Part shown: positions 34,160 to 43,186 of the stretch, one piece after another
Position numbering within the stretch: position 1 is the stretch's first letter
How the letters are laid out: every line of letters starts with the position of its first letter
NCBI GenBank assembly: GCA_041391765.1
Contig: JAWKNJ010000031.1
Coordinates: 4,063 to 68,062, forward strand
From: SHAN690 sp041391765
GTDB taxonomy: Bacteria; Bacteroidota; Bacteroidia; Flavobacteriales_G; Salibacteraceae
Length of the DNA: 64,000 bases
Direction of reading: 5' to 3'
Translations under genes and position numbers: made by a program
Notes under the pieces: generated by a model
Databases searched by the model: none
Told to the model about the DNA's origin: nothing
The model's input: only the letters and a program-made list of their open reading frames with translations

Positions 34160-37100
34160 GATCGTTGTCTTTTTAGTTTCCATTCCTCGCGCATTCCGTA
34201 GAGTACGGGGGTGAGGAAATAAGTAATGGCCGCTATGAGCATTCCTCCAAAGGCGGGAATCGCCATGGGCACCATGATGTCGGCTCCGCGTCCGGTGGAG
34301 GTGAGGATCGGAAGCAGCGCAATAACGGTGGTAGCTGAAGTCATCACTGCGGGTCGGATGCGTCTTTTTCCGGCCTTGATCACCGCTTCTCTAATGCCTT
34401 CCACATCGGAGGTTGGATTGCGCCCGAAGCTTTGATCGAGGTAGGTGGCAATCAATACCCCATCGTCTGTGGCAATGCCAAACAGAGCGATGAAACCAAC
34501 CCACACCGCCACACTCAGGTTGATGGTTTTCATTTGAAAAAGGTCGCGCAGGTTGCTTCCAAACACGGAGAAGTCTCCGAACCAATGTTGCCCGTAGAGC
34601 CAAATCATCAGAAATGCTCCGCTAAAGGCCATCGCAATCCCTGCAAAAACCATTAGCGAAGTGGAGATGGATCGAAACTGAAAGTAAAGGATCAAGAACA
34701 CGATGATCAACACCAGTGGAACAACGATGGACAGGCGTTTCTCTGCGCGTACTTGGTTTTCATAGCTACCTGAGAAGGCGTAACTTATTCCATGTGGCAC
34801 CTCTAACTCGCCTGTGCTGATGGCAGACTCTATGGCCCTTTGAGCATCGTTCACCACATTCACTTCAGCGTATCCATCGCGCTTGTCAAAAAGCACGTAA
34901 CCTACCAAGAAGGTGTTTTCACTTTTGATGGCCTGCGGACCTTGCACGTATTTCAGATTCGCCAATTGACCCAGCGGAATCTGAACTCCGGTCGGGGTGG
35001 GAACGAGGATTTGTTTTAATGCTTCAGGGTCGTCTCGAAGCTCACGCGGATAACGCATTCGAATCGGGTATCGCTCGCGACCTTCCACTGTAGTGGATAT
35101 CGTCATTCCTCCAACAGCTGTTTCAATGCTTTGCTGCACTTGTTCCACGCTGAGGCCATAACGCGCAATGGCTTCGCGGTCAATGTCTAGGTGGATATAA
35201 GGCTTGCCTACAATTCTGTCTGCAAAAACGGCTTCACTTTTCACCGAAGGCACAGCCTTCAAAATAGGTTCGAGTTGGCGACCAAAGTGTTCGATGGTTT
35301 CCAAGTCGCTGCCATATACCTTAAGCCCCATGGGTGCTCTCATGCCTGTTTGCAGCATGACCAGTCGGGTTTCGATTGGCTGCAATTTGGGCGCGGAGGT
35401 CACACCGGGGATGTTGCTCATCGCCACGATTTCTTCCCAAATGTCATCGGGTGAATGGATGTGGTCGCGCCAGTTTCGGAAGTAGTTTCCATCTGCATCC
35501 AATATCAGGTCATCAGCTTTTATTCCCGCTGCCAATGCTTCATCATGATCGAGTGTGTCTCCGGTTTTTATCAAGTAGTGACCCTTGTCATCCGTTCGAA
35601 ATCGCTCGCGATGGCCCTTCTTATTTAGGATGTATTCAGGCTTGTAGTTGATGATGTTCTCATACATGGAGATCGGAGCAGGATCAAGTGCAGACTCTGC
35701 GCGCCCCATCTTTCCAACCACCAGATCCACCTCCGGAATGCTGCTCACGAGCATGTCCAACTGCTGCACCACCTGCTTGTTTTGCTCGATGCCGGCATGA
35801 GGCATTGAGGTAGGCATGAGCAGGAAGGAACCTTCGTCCAGCGAGGGCATGAATTCTTTTCCAACTCCGGGCAGCGTATGAGAAAGTCCAGACCAAAGGC
35901 TCGATTGGCGAATGTTCCAACCGATGGATTCCGTGCCATTTGCTACAAAGCCAAATACCGCGTTGAACCCAAACCAGATGTTAGCCGCGAAGAAAATTGC
36001 GAAGGCCGGGATAAATAGAAATTGCGTTTTATGGCTTAGGCACCAGCGCAAGATGCGCTCGTAGTAATGCTGAATGCCTAAGAAGTAACCCAGAACCAAC
36101 GCGACCATGACCCCCACAAATACGGTGTTTGTCAACAGGCTTTCAGATGCACCGAGTGGCAACCAATATTCTCCCAACAACCAGATCACCGAAAACAGCG
36201 ATATGATCACCGGAAGGTTTTGGATCAGGTGGCTGTCAGGTAGCCAATAATGTCGGGCAAACCAAGCCAAACCAAAAGCTGCGAGGGTCAGTCCAGCCCA
36301 GCCATTGGTCCAAATGCCGATAACGAGTCCTGCGATGACAAGTGCGCTGTTGAGCAGCAGCTGCCATCTCTTGCTTTTGATCTGCCAACCGAAAACCCAA
36401 TGGGCCAGAGTGGGGAGAATGATGAGCGCCACGAGTAGCGCTGCAATGAGTGCAAATGTTTTGGTGAAGGCAAGCGGGTGAAAGAGTTTTCCTTCGGCTG
36501 CTTCGAGCGTAAACACGGGAATGAAACTCACAATGGTGGTTCCCACTGCGGTCACGATTGCGCTGGCCACCTCGGAAGCTCCGTTGAGCACGGCCGTTTT
36601 CACACTCGTACCTTCTTCCGCTTCATCGATGTGTTTGATAATGTTTTCGCTGAGCACAATCCCTAAGTCCACCATGGTGCCGATGGCGATGGCAATACCC
36701 GAAAGCGCCACGATGTTGGCATCCACTCCGAAATAGCGCATGGCAATAAACACCATGAGCACGGCAATGGGCAGCAAGCTGGAAATCAGAAACGAAGCAC
36801 GCAGGTTAAACACCATGATCACCACCACCAAAATGGTGATGAGAATTTCCAGCGACAGCGCTTCCTCCAGCGTTCCCAGGGTTTCATAAATGAGCTCTGT
36901 GCGATCGTAAAAAGGAACGATGGTCAATTGGCTCACGGTGCCATCAGCCAAAGTCTTTTTGGGCAGACCCGTAGCCACTTCCGCGATTTTGTCTTTGACG
37001 TGGTTGATGACGGCCAGCGGGTTTGAACCGTAGCGCGCCACCACCACACCACCAACCACCTCGGCTCCACCCTTGTCCAGCAGCCCCCTGCGCGTGGCGG

Positions 37101-37956
37101 GTCCAAGCGAAACATGAGCTACGTCCTTGATGCGGATGGGCACATTGTCGGTGACCTTCACCACGGCCTGTTCCAGATCATCCACCGATTCGATGTAGCC
37201 CAAGCCGCGCACGAGGTATTCGGCCTTATTCACCTCAATGGTTTTTGCCCCCACATCGCGGTTCGAGTTTTTCACCGCCAGCATAATCTGATGCAGGCCA
37301 ACGCCATGTGCTTTCATCGCCTCGGGGTCAACATCTACTTGGTATTCTTTGACGAATCCACCGATGGAAGCCACCTCGGAAACACCCTCCACGGCATTGA
37401 GCGCGTATTTCACATAAAAGTCCTGCACGGTGCGCAACTCATGCAGATCCCAGCCACCGGTGACGTTGCCCGCTGAGTCGCGACCTTCTATCGTGTACCA
37501 AAAGATTTGTCCAAGGGCCGTTGCGTCCGGGCCTAGGCTCGGGCTCACACCGTCCGGTAATAGTCCTGCGGGGAGCGAGTTTAGTTTTTCGAGAATGCGT
37601 GAACGCGACCAGTAGAATTCGGTGTCTTCATCGAAGATGATGTAGATACTAGAAATGCCGAAGATGGACGAACTGCGGATCGATTTCACACCCGGAATAC
37701 CCAAGAGGTAGGTCGTTAGCGGATATGAAACCTGATCTTCGATGTCCTGCGGAGAGCGGCCCATCCAGCGTGTAAACACGATCTGTTGGTTTTCTCCGAT
37801 GTCAGGAATGGCATCCACCGGTACCGGGTCGCTGGGCAGCGAGGCTACCTGCCAACCGAAGGGCGCGGTCACAATCCCCCAGCCGACAAAGAGCAAAAGC
37901 ACGATGACGGTGACGAGCTTGTTTTCAAGGAAGTATTGAATGAGTTTATGAAGCAT
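34156..37956 (-). CDS. cusA: CusA/CzcA-type heavy-metal RND efflux pump
   Basis: 1266 aa from the ATG at 37956; an upstream ATG at 38013 adds 19 unlikely residues. Heavy-metal RND features: SLPSDPVPVDAIPDIGENQQ in the first periplasmic loop, SYPLTTYLLGIPGV, the proton-relay segment (AIAIGTMVDLGIVLSENI), GKEFMPSLDEGSF and FGIATDDGVLIATYLDQ. It exports copper/silver-type or divalent ions using the proton gradient. It is somewhat longer than E. coli CusA because of an extra membrane region (about residues 530-690) and a TGDTLDHDEALAAGI loop. First of the CusA-CusC-CusB-thioredoxin-HMBD-CopB run. Confidence 0.95.
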   Translation of the reverse strand: MLHKLIQYFLENKLVTVIVLLLFVGWGIVTAPFGWQVASLPSDPVPVDAIPDIGENQQIVFTRWMGRSPQDIEDQVSYPLTTYLLGIPGVKSIRSSSIFGISSIYIIFDEDTEFYWSRSRILEKLNSLPAGLLPDGVSPSLGPDATALGQIFWYTIEGRDSAGNVTGGWDLHELRTVQDFYVKYALNAVEGVSEVASIGGFVKEYQVDVDPEAMKAHGVGLHQIMLAVKNSNRDVGAKTIEVNKAEYLVRGLGYIESVDDLEQAVVKVTDNVPIRIKDVAHVSLGPATRRGLLDKGGAEVVGGVVVARYGSNPLAVINHVKDKIAEVATGLPKKTLADGTVSQLTIVPFYDRTELIYETLGTLEEALSLEILITILVVVIMVFNLRASFLISSLLPIAVLMVFIAMRYFGVDANIVALSGIAIAIGTMVDLGIVLSENIIKHIDEAEEGTSVKTAVLNGASEVASAIVTAVGTTIVSFIPVFTLEAAEGKLFHPLAFTKTFALIAALLVALIILPTLAHWVFGWQIKSKRWQLLLNSALVIAGLVIGIWTNGWAGLTLAAFGLAWFARHYWLPDSHLIQNLPVIISLFSVIWLLGEYWLPLGASESLLTNTVFVGVMVALVLGYFLGIQHYYERILRWCLSHKTQFLFIPAFAIFFAANIWFGFNAVFGFVANGTESIGWNIRQSSLWSGLSHTLPGVGKEFMPSLDEGSFLLMPTSMPHAGIEQNKQVVQQLDMLVSSIPEVDLVVGKMGRAESALDPAPISMYENIINYKPEYILNKKGHRERFRTDDKGHYLIKTGDTLDHDEALAAGIKADDLILDADGNYFRNWRDHIHSPDDIWEEIVAMSNIPGVTSAPKLQPIETRLVMLQTGMRAPMGLKVYGSDLETIEHFGRQLEPILKAVPSVKSEAVFADRIVGKPYIHLDIDREAIARYGLSVEQVQQSIETAVGGMTISTTVEGRERYPIRMRYPRELRDDPEALKQILVPTPTGVQIPLGQLANLKYVQGPQAIKSENTFLVGYVLFDKRDGYAEVNVVNDAQRAIESAISTGELEVPHGISYAFSGSYENQVRAEKRLSIVVPLVLIIVFLILYFQFRSISTSLMVFAGIAMAFSGAFLMIWLYGQHWFGDFSVFGSNLRDLFQMKTINLSVAVWVGFIALFGIATDDGVLIATYLDQSFGRNPTSDVEGIREAVIKAGKRRIRPAVMTSATTVIALLPILTSTGRGADIMVPMAIPAFGGMLIAAITYFLTPVLYGMREEWKLKRQRS

Positions 37957-38042
37957 TTTGATCTGAATTGAATTGGGAACAAGACAAACGGGTTCCGTGT
38001 GAGCCGAGCGCAAAGCGCCAACTGCACCTGATCAGATCAATG

Positions 38043-38465
38043 CTATAAAAGGAAAGACTGGAAACGGACGAGGATGTCCGAGCCAATCAACGGTGGGGAG
38101 TGATTATCGTATTTGTTGGTTACCAGTTCAGCCTCCATCAGCGGGCTGCTGAACACATAGTGCATGATGGCAACGATGGACACCGGAACTTCCACCAATT
38201 CCATGGCCTGAATCTCGAAGTCGTAGTCATTGCCGTCAATAATCGTTTCTCGTTGGTCGCAACACTTCTTTTGCTGCGCTTTGGCGTGCATGGGGCAGGC
38301 CGGTTTATCCGAAGCTTGGAAATGGCTGCAAGCTTCCGCCTCACCAAAAATGGTGGCGCTCACCAGCCGATTTCCACACCAGTGTTGGCTCAATCGAACA
38401 CCTGTGGAACTCAGCAAAACCGAGAACATCAGTGTTAAGGACGCTATGAGTTTGAGCAATTGCAC
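38043..38465 (-). CDS. HYC_CC_PP-type small Cys protein, copy 2
   Basis: 140 aa. Same plan as the protein at 23279: hydrophobic N-terminus, SQHWCGN, EACSHF, KPACPMHAK, KKCC and NHSPPL. The two copies share these motifs and length but differ elsewhere. It lies 86 bp upstream of CusA and 68 bp after the HMA/MauE gene, so it is likely in the main metal operon. It may hold metal at the membrane or periplasm before export; function unproven. Confidence 0.8.
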   Translation of the reverse strand: MQLLKLIASLTLMFSVLLSSTGVRLSQHWCGNRLVSATIFGEAEACSHFQASDKPACPMHAKAQQKKCCDQRETIIDGNDYDFEIQAMELVEVPVSIVAIMHYVFSSPLMEAELVTNKYDNHSPPLIGSDILVRFQSFLL

Positions 38466-38533
38466 TAGTTCAAAACTAAGGTTTGTTGTGGATTATTGTT
38501 TCTGATGGTGATCTTCTAAGGATATGATATTCA

Positions 38534-39268
38534 TCAAGCTGCGAGCATCCACGCGGCCATGGCCACCATGCTCAGGTCTTCCACGATGGTCACCGTGCTC
38601 ATGGGCAGGTTAAACACATCGCCCAGGCAGGCACACTTGATTTTTCGCTTGTTCAGGTTGCTTTGGATCACTCCGATGCTGCTCACGCCAAGCACCACAA
38701 CGGTTGCCCAGTTGGTGATGGTTGGATTCCAGTTGATCAGGTAGGCCACGCCAAGGGCGAGTTCCACGAACGGGTAGATGAACGCCCAACTTTTCCATTT
38801 TGCCGCAACGATGTCATACATGCGGTAGGACATGGCAAACCCCTCGAGGTTCAGCAGTTTGAAAAAGGCGAAGACGATGAAAAACCCCGCCATGAAATGT
38901 CGCATCCATGTCATCCACGAAAGAGAGTCAAACGGCCATTGGGCGAGGAGCGTGGTTCCGGCAATGAAACCAACGATCATCAGCAAAGGCTTGTACGTGG
39001 TGACGTTCGCCTCGGGCAAGTCCTCGGTCATGGCCGCGTGAACGTGATGCTCGTGGTCGATGTCTTTGATGTGGTACTTGCTGCCCGCTTGCTGCAAGGC
39101 AGCCTCCAGCGTTTCTGTCTGGACGTGCCGGCTCATTTTCAGCGTTGCGCTATTGGCCTCCAAATTCACTTCGGCCTTCGTGATGCCTTCTACAGCCGCC
39201 AGCGTAGACTGAACCTTATACAGGCAGCCCTCGCAGGTCATTCCTTCTATGTTGTATGTGTGTGTCAT
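38534..39268 (-). CDS. HMA domain fused to MauE/DoxX-like membrane protein
   Basis: 244 aa from the ATG at 39268, directly before the HMA domain (THTYNIEGMTCEGCLYKVQ). GMTCxxC is the copper-binding site of MerP/Atx1-type domains. A linker with His residues (DIDHEHHVHAA) follows, then four membrane segments like MauE/DoxX redox-associated proteins, including KCACLGDVF and MSTVTIVEDLSM. It could take metal or electrons across the inner membrane. It lies 69 bp after the AraC/HMA regulator, in the same direction. Confidence 0.85.
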   Translation of the reverse strand: MTHTYNIEGMTCEGCLYKVQSTLAAVEGITKAEVNLEANSATLKMSRHVQTETLEAALQQAGSKYHIKDIDHEHHVHAAMTEDLPEANVTTYKPLLMIVGFIAGTTLLAQWPFDSLSWMTWMRHFMAGFFIVFAFFKLLNLEGFAMSYRMYDIVAAKWKSWAFIYPFVELALGVAYLINWNPTITNWATVVVLGVSSIGVIQSNLNKRKIKCACLGDVFNLPMSTVTIVEDLSMVAMAAWMLAA

Positions 39269-39337
39269 CGTGTTGCTTTGTGGATGCGAAGATGATAGGA
39301 GATCATCGAAGGTCACTTACAAGATTCTGGAAGAGAC

Positions 39338-39904
39338 TTACACCTCGCGAATTTCATTCAAGGGTAGCCGTTTCTCCGCAGCGATTTTTTTGAAGTGGGA
39401 GGGAGGCAAGCCGGTCACTTGCTTGAACTGCGAACTGAGGTGCGCAGGGCTGCTGTATCCCAATTGATCGGCTATTTCAGCCAGGCTCAGTTCATCGTAC
39501 ACCATCAGTTCTTTGATGCGCTCCACCTTCAGCAGAATGAAATAGCGCTCCAAGGTCATGCCCTCTACTTCGCTAAAGAGCTTGCTGATGGCCGAGTATT
39601 CCTTGCCCAGCTTCAGCTGCAAAAAAGCACTCAGTTGAAAGCTGTCCTGCATGGGGGCGCGAAGGGCTTCCACCAATTCCGTCTTCACCTGCTCGATCAC
39701 TCGCATACGCTTGTCGCTGAGCAATTCAAAGCCTAATGGCCTCAGTGCTTTTCCAAGTTCCTCTTTCTGTGCAGTGCTGAGCGACTCCGCAAAGCGCACC
39801 TCTCCCAGTTGCACGTCCTCAAAAGGAATCCTCAACTCATTCAGCGTGCGCCTTACCGCATCGATGCAGTGGCGACAGACCATGTTTTTGATGTAGAGGA
39901 CCAT
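39338..39904 (-). CDS. AraC-family regulator with N-terminal heavy-metal-associated domain
   Basis: 188 aa. An HMA-like ferredoxin fold (residues 1-65) with a CxxC in KNMVCRHCIDAV is joined to a C-terminal AraC double HTH (MTLERYFILLKVERIKELMV, LSLAEIADQLGYSSPAHLSS, TGLPPSHFKKI). Sensing copper or another soft metal through the CxxC and activating the downstream metal operon is the obvious role. It is the most upstream gene of the metal island on this strand. The direct fusion of an Atx1-like domain to AraC occurs in Bacteroidota metal loci. Confidence 0.87.
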   Translation of the reverse strand: MVLYIKNMVCRHCIDAVRRTLNELRIPFEDVQLGEVRFAESLSTAQKEELGKALRPLGFELLSDKRMRVIEQVKTELVEALRAPMQDSFQLSAFLQLKLGKEYSAISKLFSEVEGMTLERYFILLKVERIKELMVYDELSLAEIADQLGYSSPAHLSSQFKQVTGLPPSHFKKIAAEKRLPLNEIREV

Positions 39905-39985
39905 TGGATGATTTAATTTCCGTCAAAAGTCAGCATTACGATGATAATGGCTTTGATCCACCGAAGAGGCTCATAGGGAGGGAGG

Positions 39986-39993
39986 TGTGGCGC
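39986..39993 (+). repeat. Single TGTGGCGC motif next to a G9 run, downstream flank of the methylase operon
   Basis: TGTGGCGC at 39986-39993 is followed by A and nine G residues (39995-40003), within the 231-bp gap 39905-40135. The same 8-mer occurs three times on the other side of the four-gene operon (45931-45982). The rest of the gap shows no gene or hairpin that I can support. Confidence 0.6.
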
Positions 39994-40135
39994 AGGGGGG
40001 GGGCACTGCGTTACGCTAAAGGATTTGACAGTCCGATGATTAAGCCTAGTTTCTGAAAATTACCTTCAACGGGTTGTTTGATAGATAATTCGAATAAGCG
40101 GTAAGATGCGGACCCGATTCTTTGATTGGAAACGG

Positions 40136-41962
40136 TCAATGATGCACAGCTATGCCGTATTTGTCCGAGACAATTTCATTAACCTGATCAGGTTCTGAAC
40201 TTACAAGTTCACTCTTCTCGGCATCTGTGAATTCAGCAACTCCAAAATTCTTGATGTAGTTTCTGCTTAATGAGAAATAACCCGAACCATAGGGCTTGCT
40301 TGAATTCTTGACATAGAACCAAAACAGGTCAGAGCTCATTAGCTTTTGAAGAAACTTCAATTCCTGTTCGTTCTGAGATACAACTGCTATGCCGTTGTAA
40401 AAAAGTAAGTCTTCATCATTGCTAATGGTGTAGTGAGGAATGTGTGGAGTGATGTGTGGGAAGAAAAGTTTGGTGCTGTATTTTTCTAACGATTGATTTC
40501 GACCATAAGCATACCAGTTTTCGTAATTCCCTTTTCCCTTATCTCGTTGGGCTAGTGTTTTCCTTTTCGCCTCCAAATATTCATATGCTCTCGGATAACG
40601 CTCTTCAAATTCTTCCTGTGCAATCAAGCTAGCATCTCCCTTTGCATTAAAGACATACGGGAAGATCGCCTTTTGCCGCAGTTCTGCGATGCTTCTGGCC
40701 TGAGTAAGTTTGTTTGGGTTTATAATCTCTTTGCAAATGGCCTTCTCAATAGGGTATTCTCTTCCGTTTTGAAGGTAGTAGAATTCATCATCTTCTCTGG
40801 TTTCATTGAAGATGTAAATTTGATTTTTGAGTGTCGCAATTCCATTTCGAGTCCGGTATAAGTCTCCAAATGCTGGACCTGCTTCTTCGATTTGAGACAG
40901 AAGATCGTGATGTCGTAGGTTCCATCCGTTTTTATGATTGAGCCTAGAATAGTTGATTTGGTGTAACGAAACCTCCTCAGTTAACGACCCTTCATCCACT
41001 TGAGCATAATCTATAGTCTGTGATTCAAGATTTTGAAGAATACAAATACACGTGTAGGTTGATTTGCTCTGAAATACCTGATTCCCTCCAAAGTCAAGAA
41101 TTTTTAACGCTATGGATTCATCTTCAAAGTACTGGCGTAAGGCGCGACCATTTACACTTTTGAAAAAGGTGTTCATGGTGATGAACCCTAAAACTCCTTG
41201 TGGTAAGAGATTTTCATATCCAATTTGAAAGAAAGGAATATATAGATCCGGGTGTCCTGAATCGCTCACTTTCCAGTTAGAAATGAATTCACGGGATTCT
41301 TCGTCAATGTTTCTTGAGCACACATATGGCGGATTGCCTACTACGACATCAAACCCGGTAAAGTCTTCATATTGTTCGGTCCAACTAAAGTTGAGCGCAT
41401 TGCCTCTATCAAGGTTGAACTGGAAGTCGGCATTTTCACCTTCTGTGAGTGCCAGTAATGTTAGCAAAAGCCGGGAACGGTCAATAGCATATTGCTGTAT
41501 ATCCAGCCCGTAGATGTTCTCGGCAAAAATGGCTTCGTATGTTCTGCCAGTCTGGTCGTGAATAGACTTTGCAGCTGTGTAGAGAAACCCCCCGCAACCG
41601 CAAGCCGGGTCGCAAATTTTTAAATTATTGAGGTCAACGAAGTTGCTTAAACACTGATCGACAATGTATTCCCGAATGTTCTTTGGCGTGTAAACGGCTC
41701 CTGTTACAATTTTCTCCTCGGGCGAAATGACAAATTCGAATATCTGGATGAGTTCTTCGAGTTTGGTGAACTGGCATATTTGGAGAAACTCAAGGAGACT
41801 TTTATAATCCTTGTTGTCTTCTTGAATTAGATAAGGCCACAAAAACTCATTTGTAGTATTCTCCAAACCATGAGAATAAAGGAACGCAGACACAATTAGT
41901 CGATCCACTTCCACAGGGTCTGAGGAATACGACTGAAGGTATGCGTTGACTTCCTTTGTCAT
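40136..41962 (-). CDS. N6-adenine DNA methyltransferase (Eco57I/TaqI-like MTase plus target-recognition region)
   Basis: 608 aa. Motif X-like TGAVYTP (88-94), motif I DPACGCGGF (118-126), LDIQQYAIDRSRL, and the N6-adenine motif IV NPPY (210-213). After residue about 350 comes a TaqI-like specificity region (TRNGIATLKNQIYIFNE, LFFPHITPHIPHYTI). No nuclease domain is fused, unlike many type IIG enzymes, so it would methylate only. Its ATG overlaps the HNH gene's stop by one base (TAATG). It probably protects host DNA from the neighbouring HNH nuclease. Last gene of the operon. Confidence 0.88.
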   Translation of the reverse strand: MTKEVNAYLQSYSSDPVEVDRLIVSAFLYSHGLENTTNEFLWPYLIQEDNKDYKSLLEFLQICQFTKLEELIQIFEFVISPEEKIVTGAVYTPKNIREYIVDQCLSNFVDLNNLKICDPACGCGGFLYTAAKSIHDQTGRTYEAIFAENIYGLDIQQYAIDRSRLLLTLLALTEGENADFQFNLDRGNALNFSWTEQYEDFTGFDVVVGNPPYVCSRNIDEESREFISNWKVSDSGHPDLYIPFFQIGYENLLPQGVLGFITMNTFFKSVNGRALRQYFEDESIALKILDFGGNQVFQSKSTYTCICILQNLESQTIDYAQVDEGSLTEEVSLHQINYSRLNHKNGWNLRHHDLLSQIEEAGPAFGDLYRTRNGIATLKNQIYIFNETREDDEFYYLQNGREYPIEKAICKEIINPNKLTQARSIAELRQKAIFPYVFNAKGDASLIAQEEFEERYPRAYEYLEAKRKTLAQRDKGKGNYENWYAYGRNQSLEKYSTKLFFPHITPHIPHYTISNDEDLLFYNGIAVVSQNEQELKFLQKLMSSDLFWFYVKNSSKPYGSGYFSLSRNYIKNFGVAEFTDAEKSELVSSEPDQVNEIVSDKYGIAVHH

Positions 41963-42525
41963 TATTGAGCACGCAGGTATTTTTTGTAATCCATGTACTT
42001 CATGGTAATCTGTACAAAGAGCTCTTTGGCACCGTCATCGTTTGTATTCTCAATTAATGTTCTGAGCGTTTCCATTCTCTGCTCCATTTGTTCCAACGTC
42101 CAGATAATGCTGTACCTCTTTAGGTATAACTTCAACCTTTTGTGCATGTACACGGCTTTGGCTGATGTTGATACAGGGAGTATTTCCCCCTGGTCGTTTC
42201 GGAAAAAATGAGCATTGTAATCCTCATCACAGGGATCTAAATAGTTCCCTTCGTCATTGCTTTTTGCTCTATTCACGTAAGAACAAGAGTAGATGAGATT
42301 GGAGTACTTTGTTTTAAGTTTCGGATACTTTGATTGAGGTAAAAAGTGATCTATTTGAAAAGTGGATACACCCCCGAACCAATCATCAATACAATTCGTG
42401 TAGCCGCATTTCTTTTTGAAGTCGGTTCTAAGATGGCTCTTGTAGTCACGATAGTTATTCAAGTCCGGCCCTGAGTATGTCCGCACCGGAATACTTGCCT
42501 TATCTCTAAAAGGTAAATTGCTCAT
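41962..42525 (-). CDS. HNH endonuclease
   Basis: 187 aa. Zinc-knuckle-type HNH: C40 and C45 (KKCGYTNC), IDHFLPQSKYP with H60, YSNLIYSC with N76 and C81, then N85 and K88 (NRAKSND). This order (Cxx..C, DHF.P.S, Y.NL...C..N..K) is that of retron/Septu-like HNH nucleases. The N-terminal ~30 residues (PVRTYSGPDLNNYRDYK) and helical C-terminus may bind partner or DNA. TAATG overlaps join it both to the receiver gene and to the methylase gene, so equal expression is likely. It is the probable effector of the operon. Confidence 0.88.
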   Translation of the reverse strand: MSNLPFRDKASIPVRTYSGPDLNNYRDYKSHLRTDFKKKCGYTNCIDDWFGGVSTFQIDHFLPQSKYPKLKTKYSNLIYSCSYVNRAKSNDEGNYLDPCDEDYNAHFFRNDQGEILPVSTSAKAVYMHKRLKLYLKRYSIIWTLEQMEQRMETLRTLIENTNDDGAKELFVQITMKYMDYKKYLRAQ

Positions 42526-43184
42526 TACTCCAGCTTCTTTTTAAGTTCATCGACAGCTTTAAGCAGCTCTGAAAGAGATTTAGATTCAGTAGTTCGTTTC
42601 ACGGCATCTGGAACCACGTATTTCTTGTCCAAGGACTTTTCAATCAGACTATCAAGCCGAAGAAGTTCTTCTTCCTCAAGCGCATCAAGTTCCTGAGCCT
42701 TGCTTTTCTCCAACAGTTCAACCAAGCGTAGTTCCGCTTTTTCCAGCTTTGACTTATAATGAATAATCTGGTTTTTTAATCGGTCAAGAAAAGTTGCTTT
42801 GGCCTTTGTCTCCTTCTCCGTACCATGCAGAATACCTTTGATGTAGACGATGTTCACATCTTCACTTTTTCCTACTGCTTCATCATCGAAAGAGGTTAAA
42901 ACGAAGCACGGAAAATCTTCTCGCTCAGCCAATATTCCTTCTACTAACTGGGCACCATCATAGGGTACGTTGTACTCAATATTCTCCTTGTACTCGTTAA
43001 GTCGAAAATCGGTGATAACGGCATCTACGTGCATACTCATCACTTCTTCGATCATTGACTCCAAACTCTCCAGAGGATACTTATCATGCACTTCGAAAAT
43101 GCCCTCTAAGTCTTTCTCTTCGATGTAGTCCTTGAAGCTGTCAATGTCTTCTTGTTGCTCATCAACAAACAGTATTTTATACAT
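42525..43184 (-). CDS. Response-regulator receiver protein with coiled-coil tail
   Basis: 219 aa. Receiver domain about 1-125: acidic pair D8/E9 (LFVDEQ), phospho-acceptor D59 (AVITDFRL), T97 (FVLTSFDD) and K116 (VYIKGIL) are all in place. The remainder is a helical coiled coil (LDRLKNQIIHYKSKLEKAE, LDALEEEELLRLDSLIEKSL) without a DNA-binding or enzymatic output domain. So the output is probably protein contact, perhaps with the HNH nuclease encoded immediately downstream (TAATG overlap). Two nt separate it from the kinase gene. Its partner is almost certainly that kinase. Confidence 0.87.
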   Translation of the reverse strand: MYKILFVDEQQEDIDSFKDYIEEKDLEGIFEVHDKYPLESLESMIEEVMSMHVDAVITDFRLNEYKENIEYNVPYDGAQLVEGILAEREDFPCFVLTSFDDEAVGKSEDVNIVYIKGILHGTEKETKAKATFLDRLKNQIIHYKSKLEKAELRLVELLEKSKAQELDALEEEELLRLDSLIEKSLDKKYVVPDAVKRTTESKSLSELLKAVDELKKKLE

Positions 43185-43186
43185 TT

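Noticed and set aside
37114..37476. Plus-strand reading frame of 120 codons
   Set aside because: Antisense to the conserved part of cusA; no independent features.
38663..39295. Long plus-strand reading frame of 210 codons
   Set aside because: Lies antisense to the HMA/MauE gene, which has clear motifs; the plus-strand product is a His-rich shadow.
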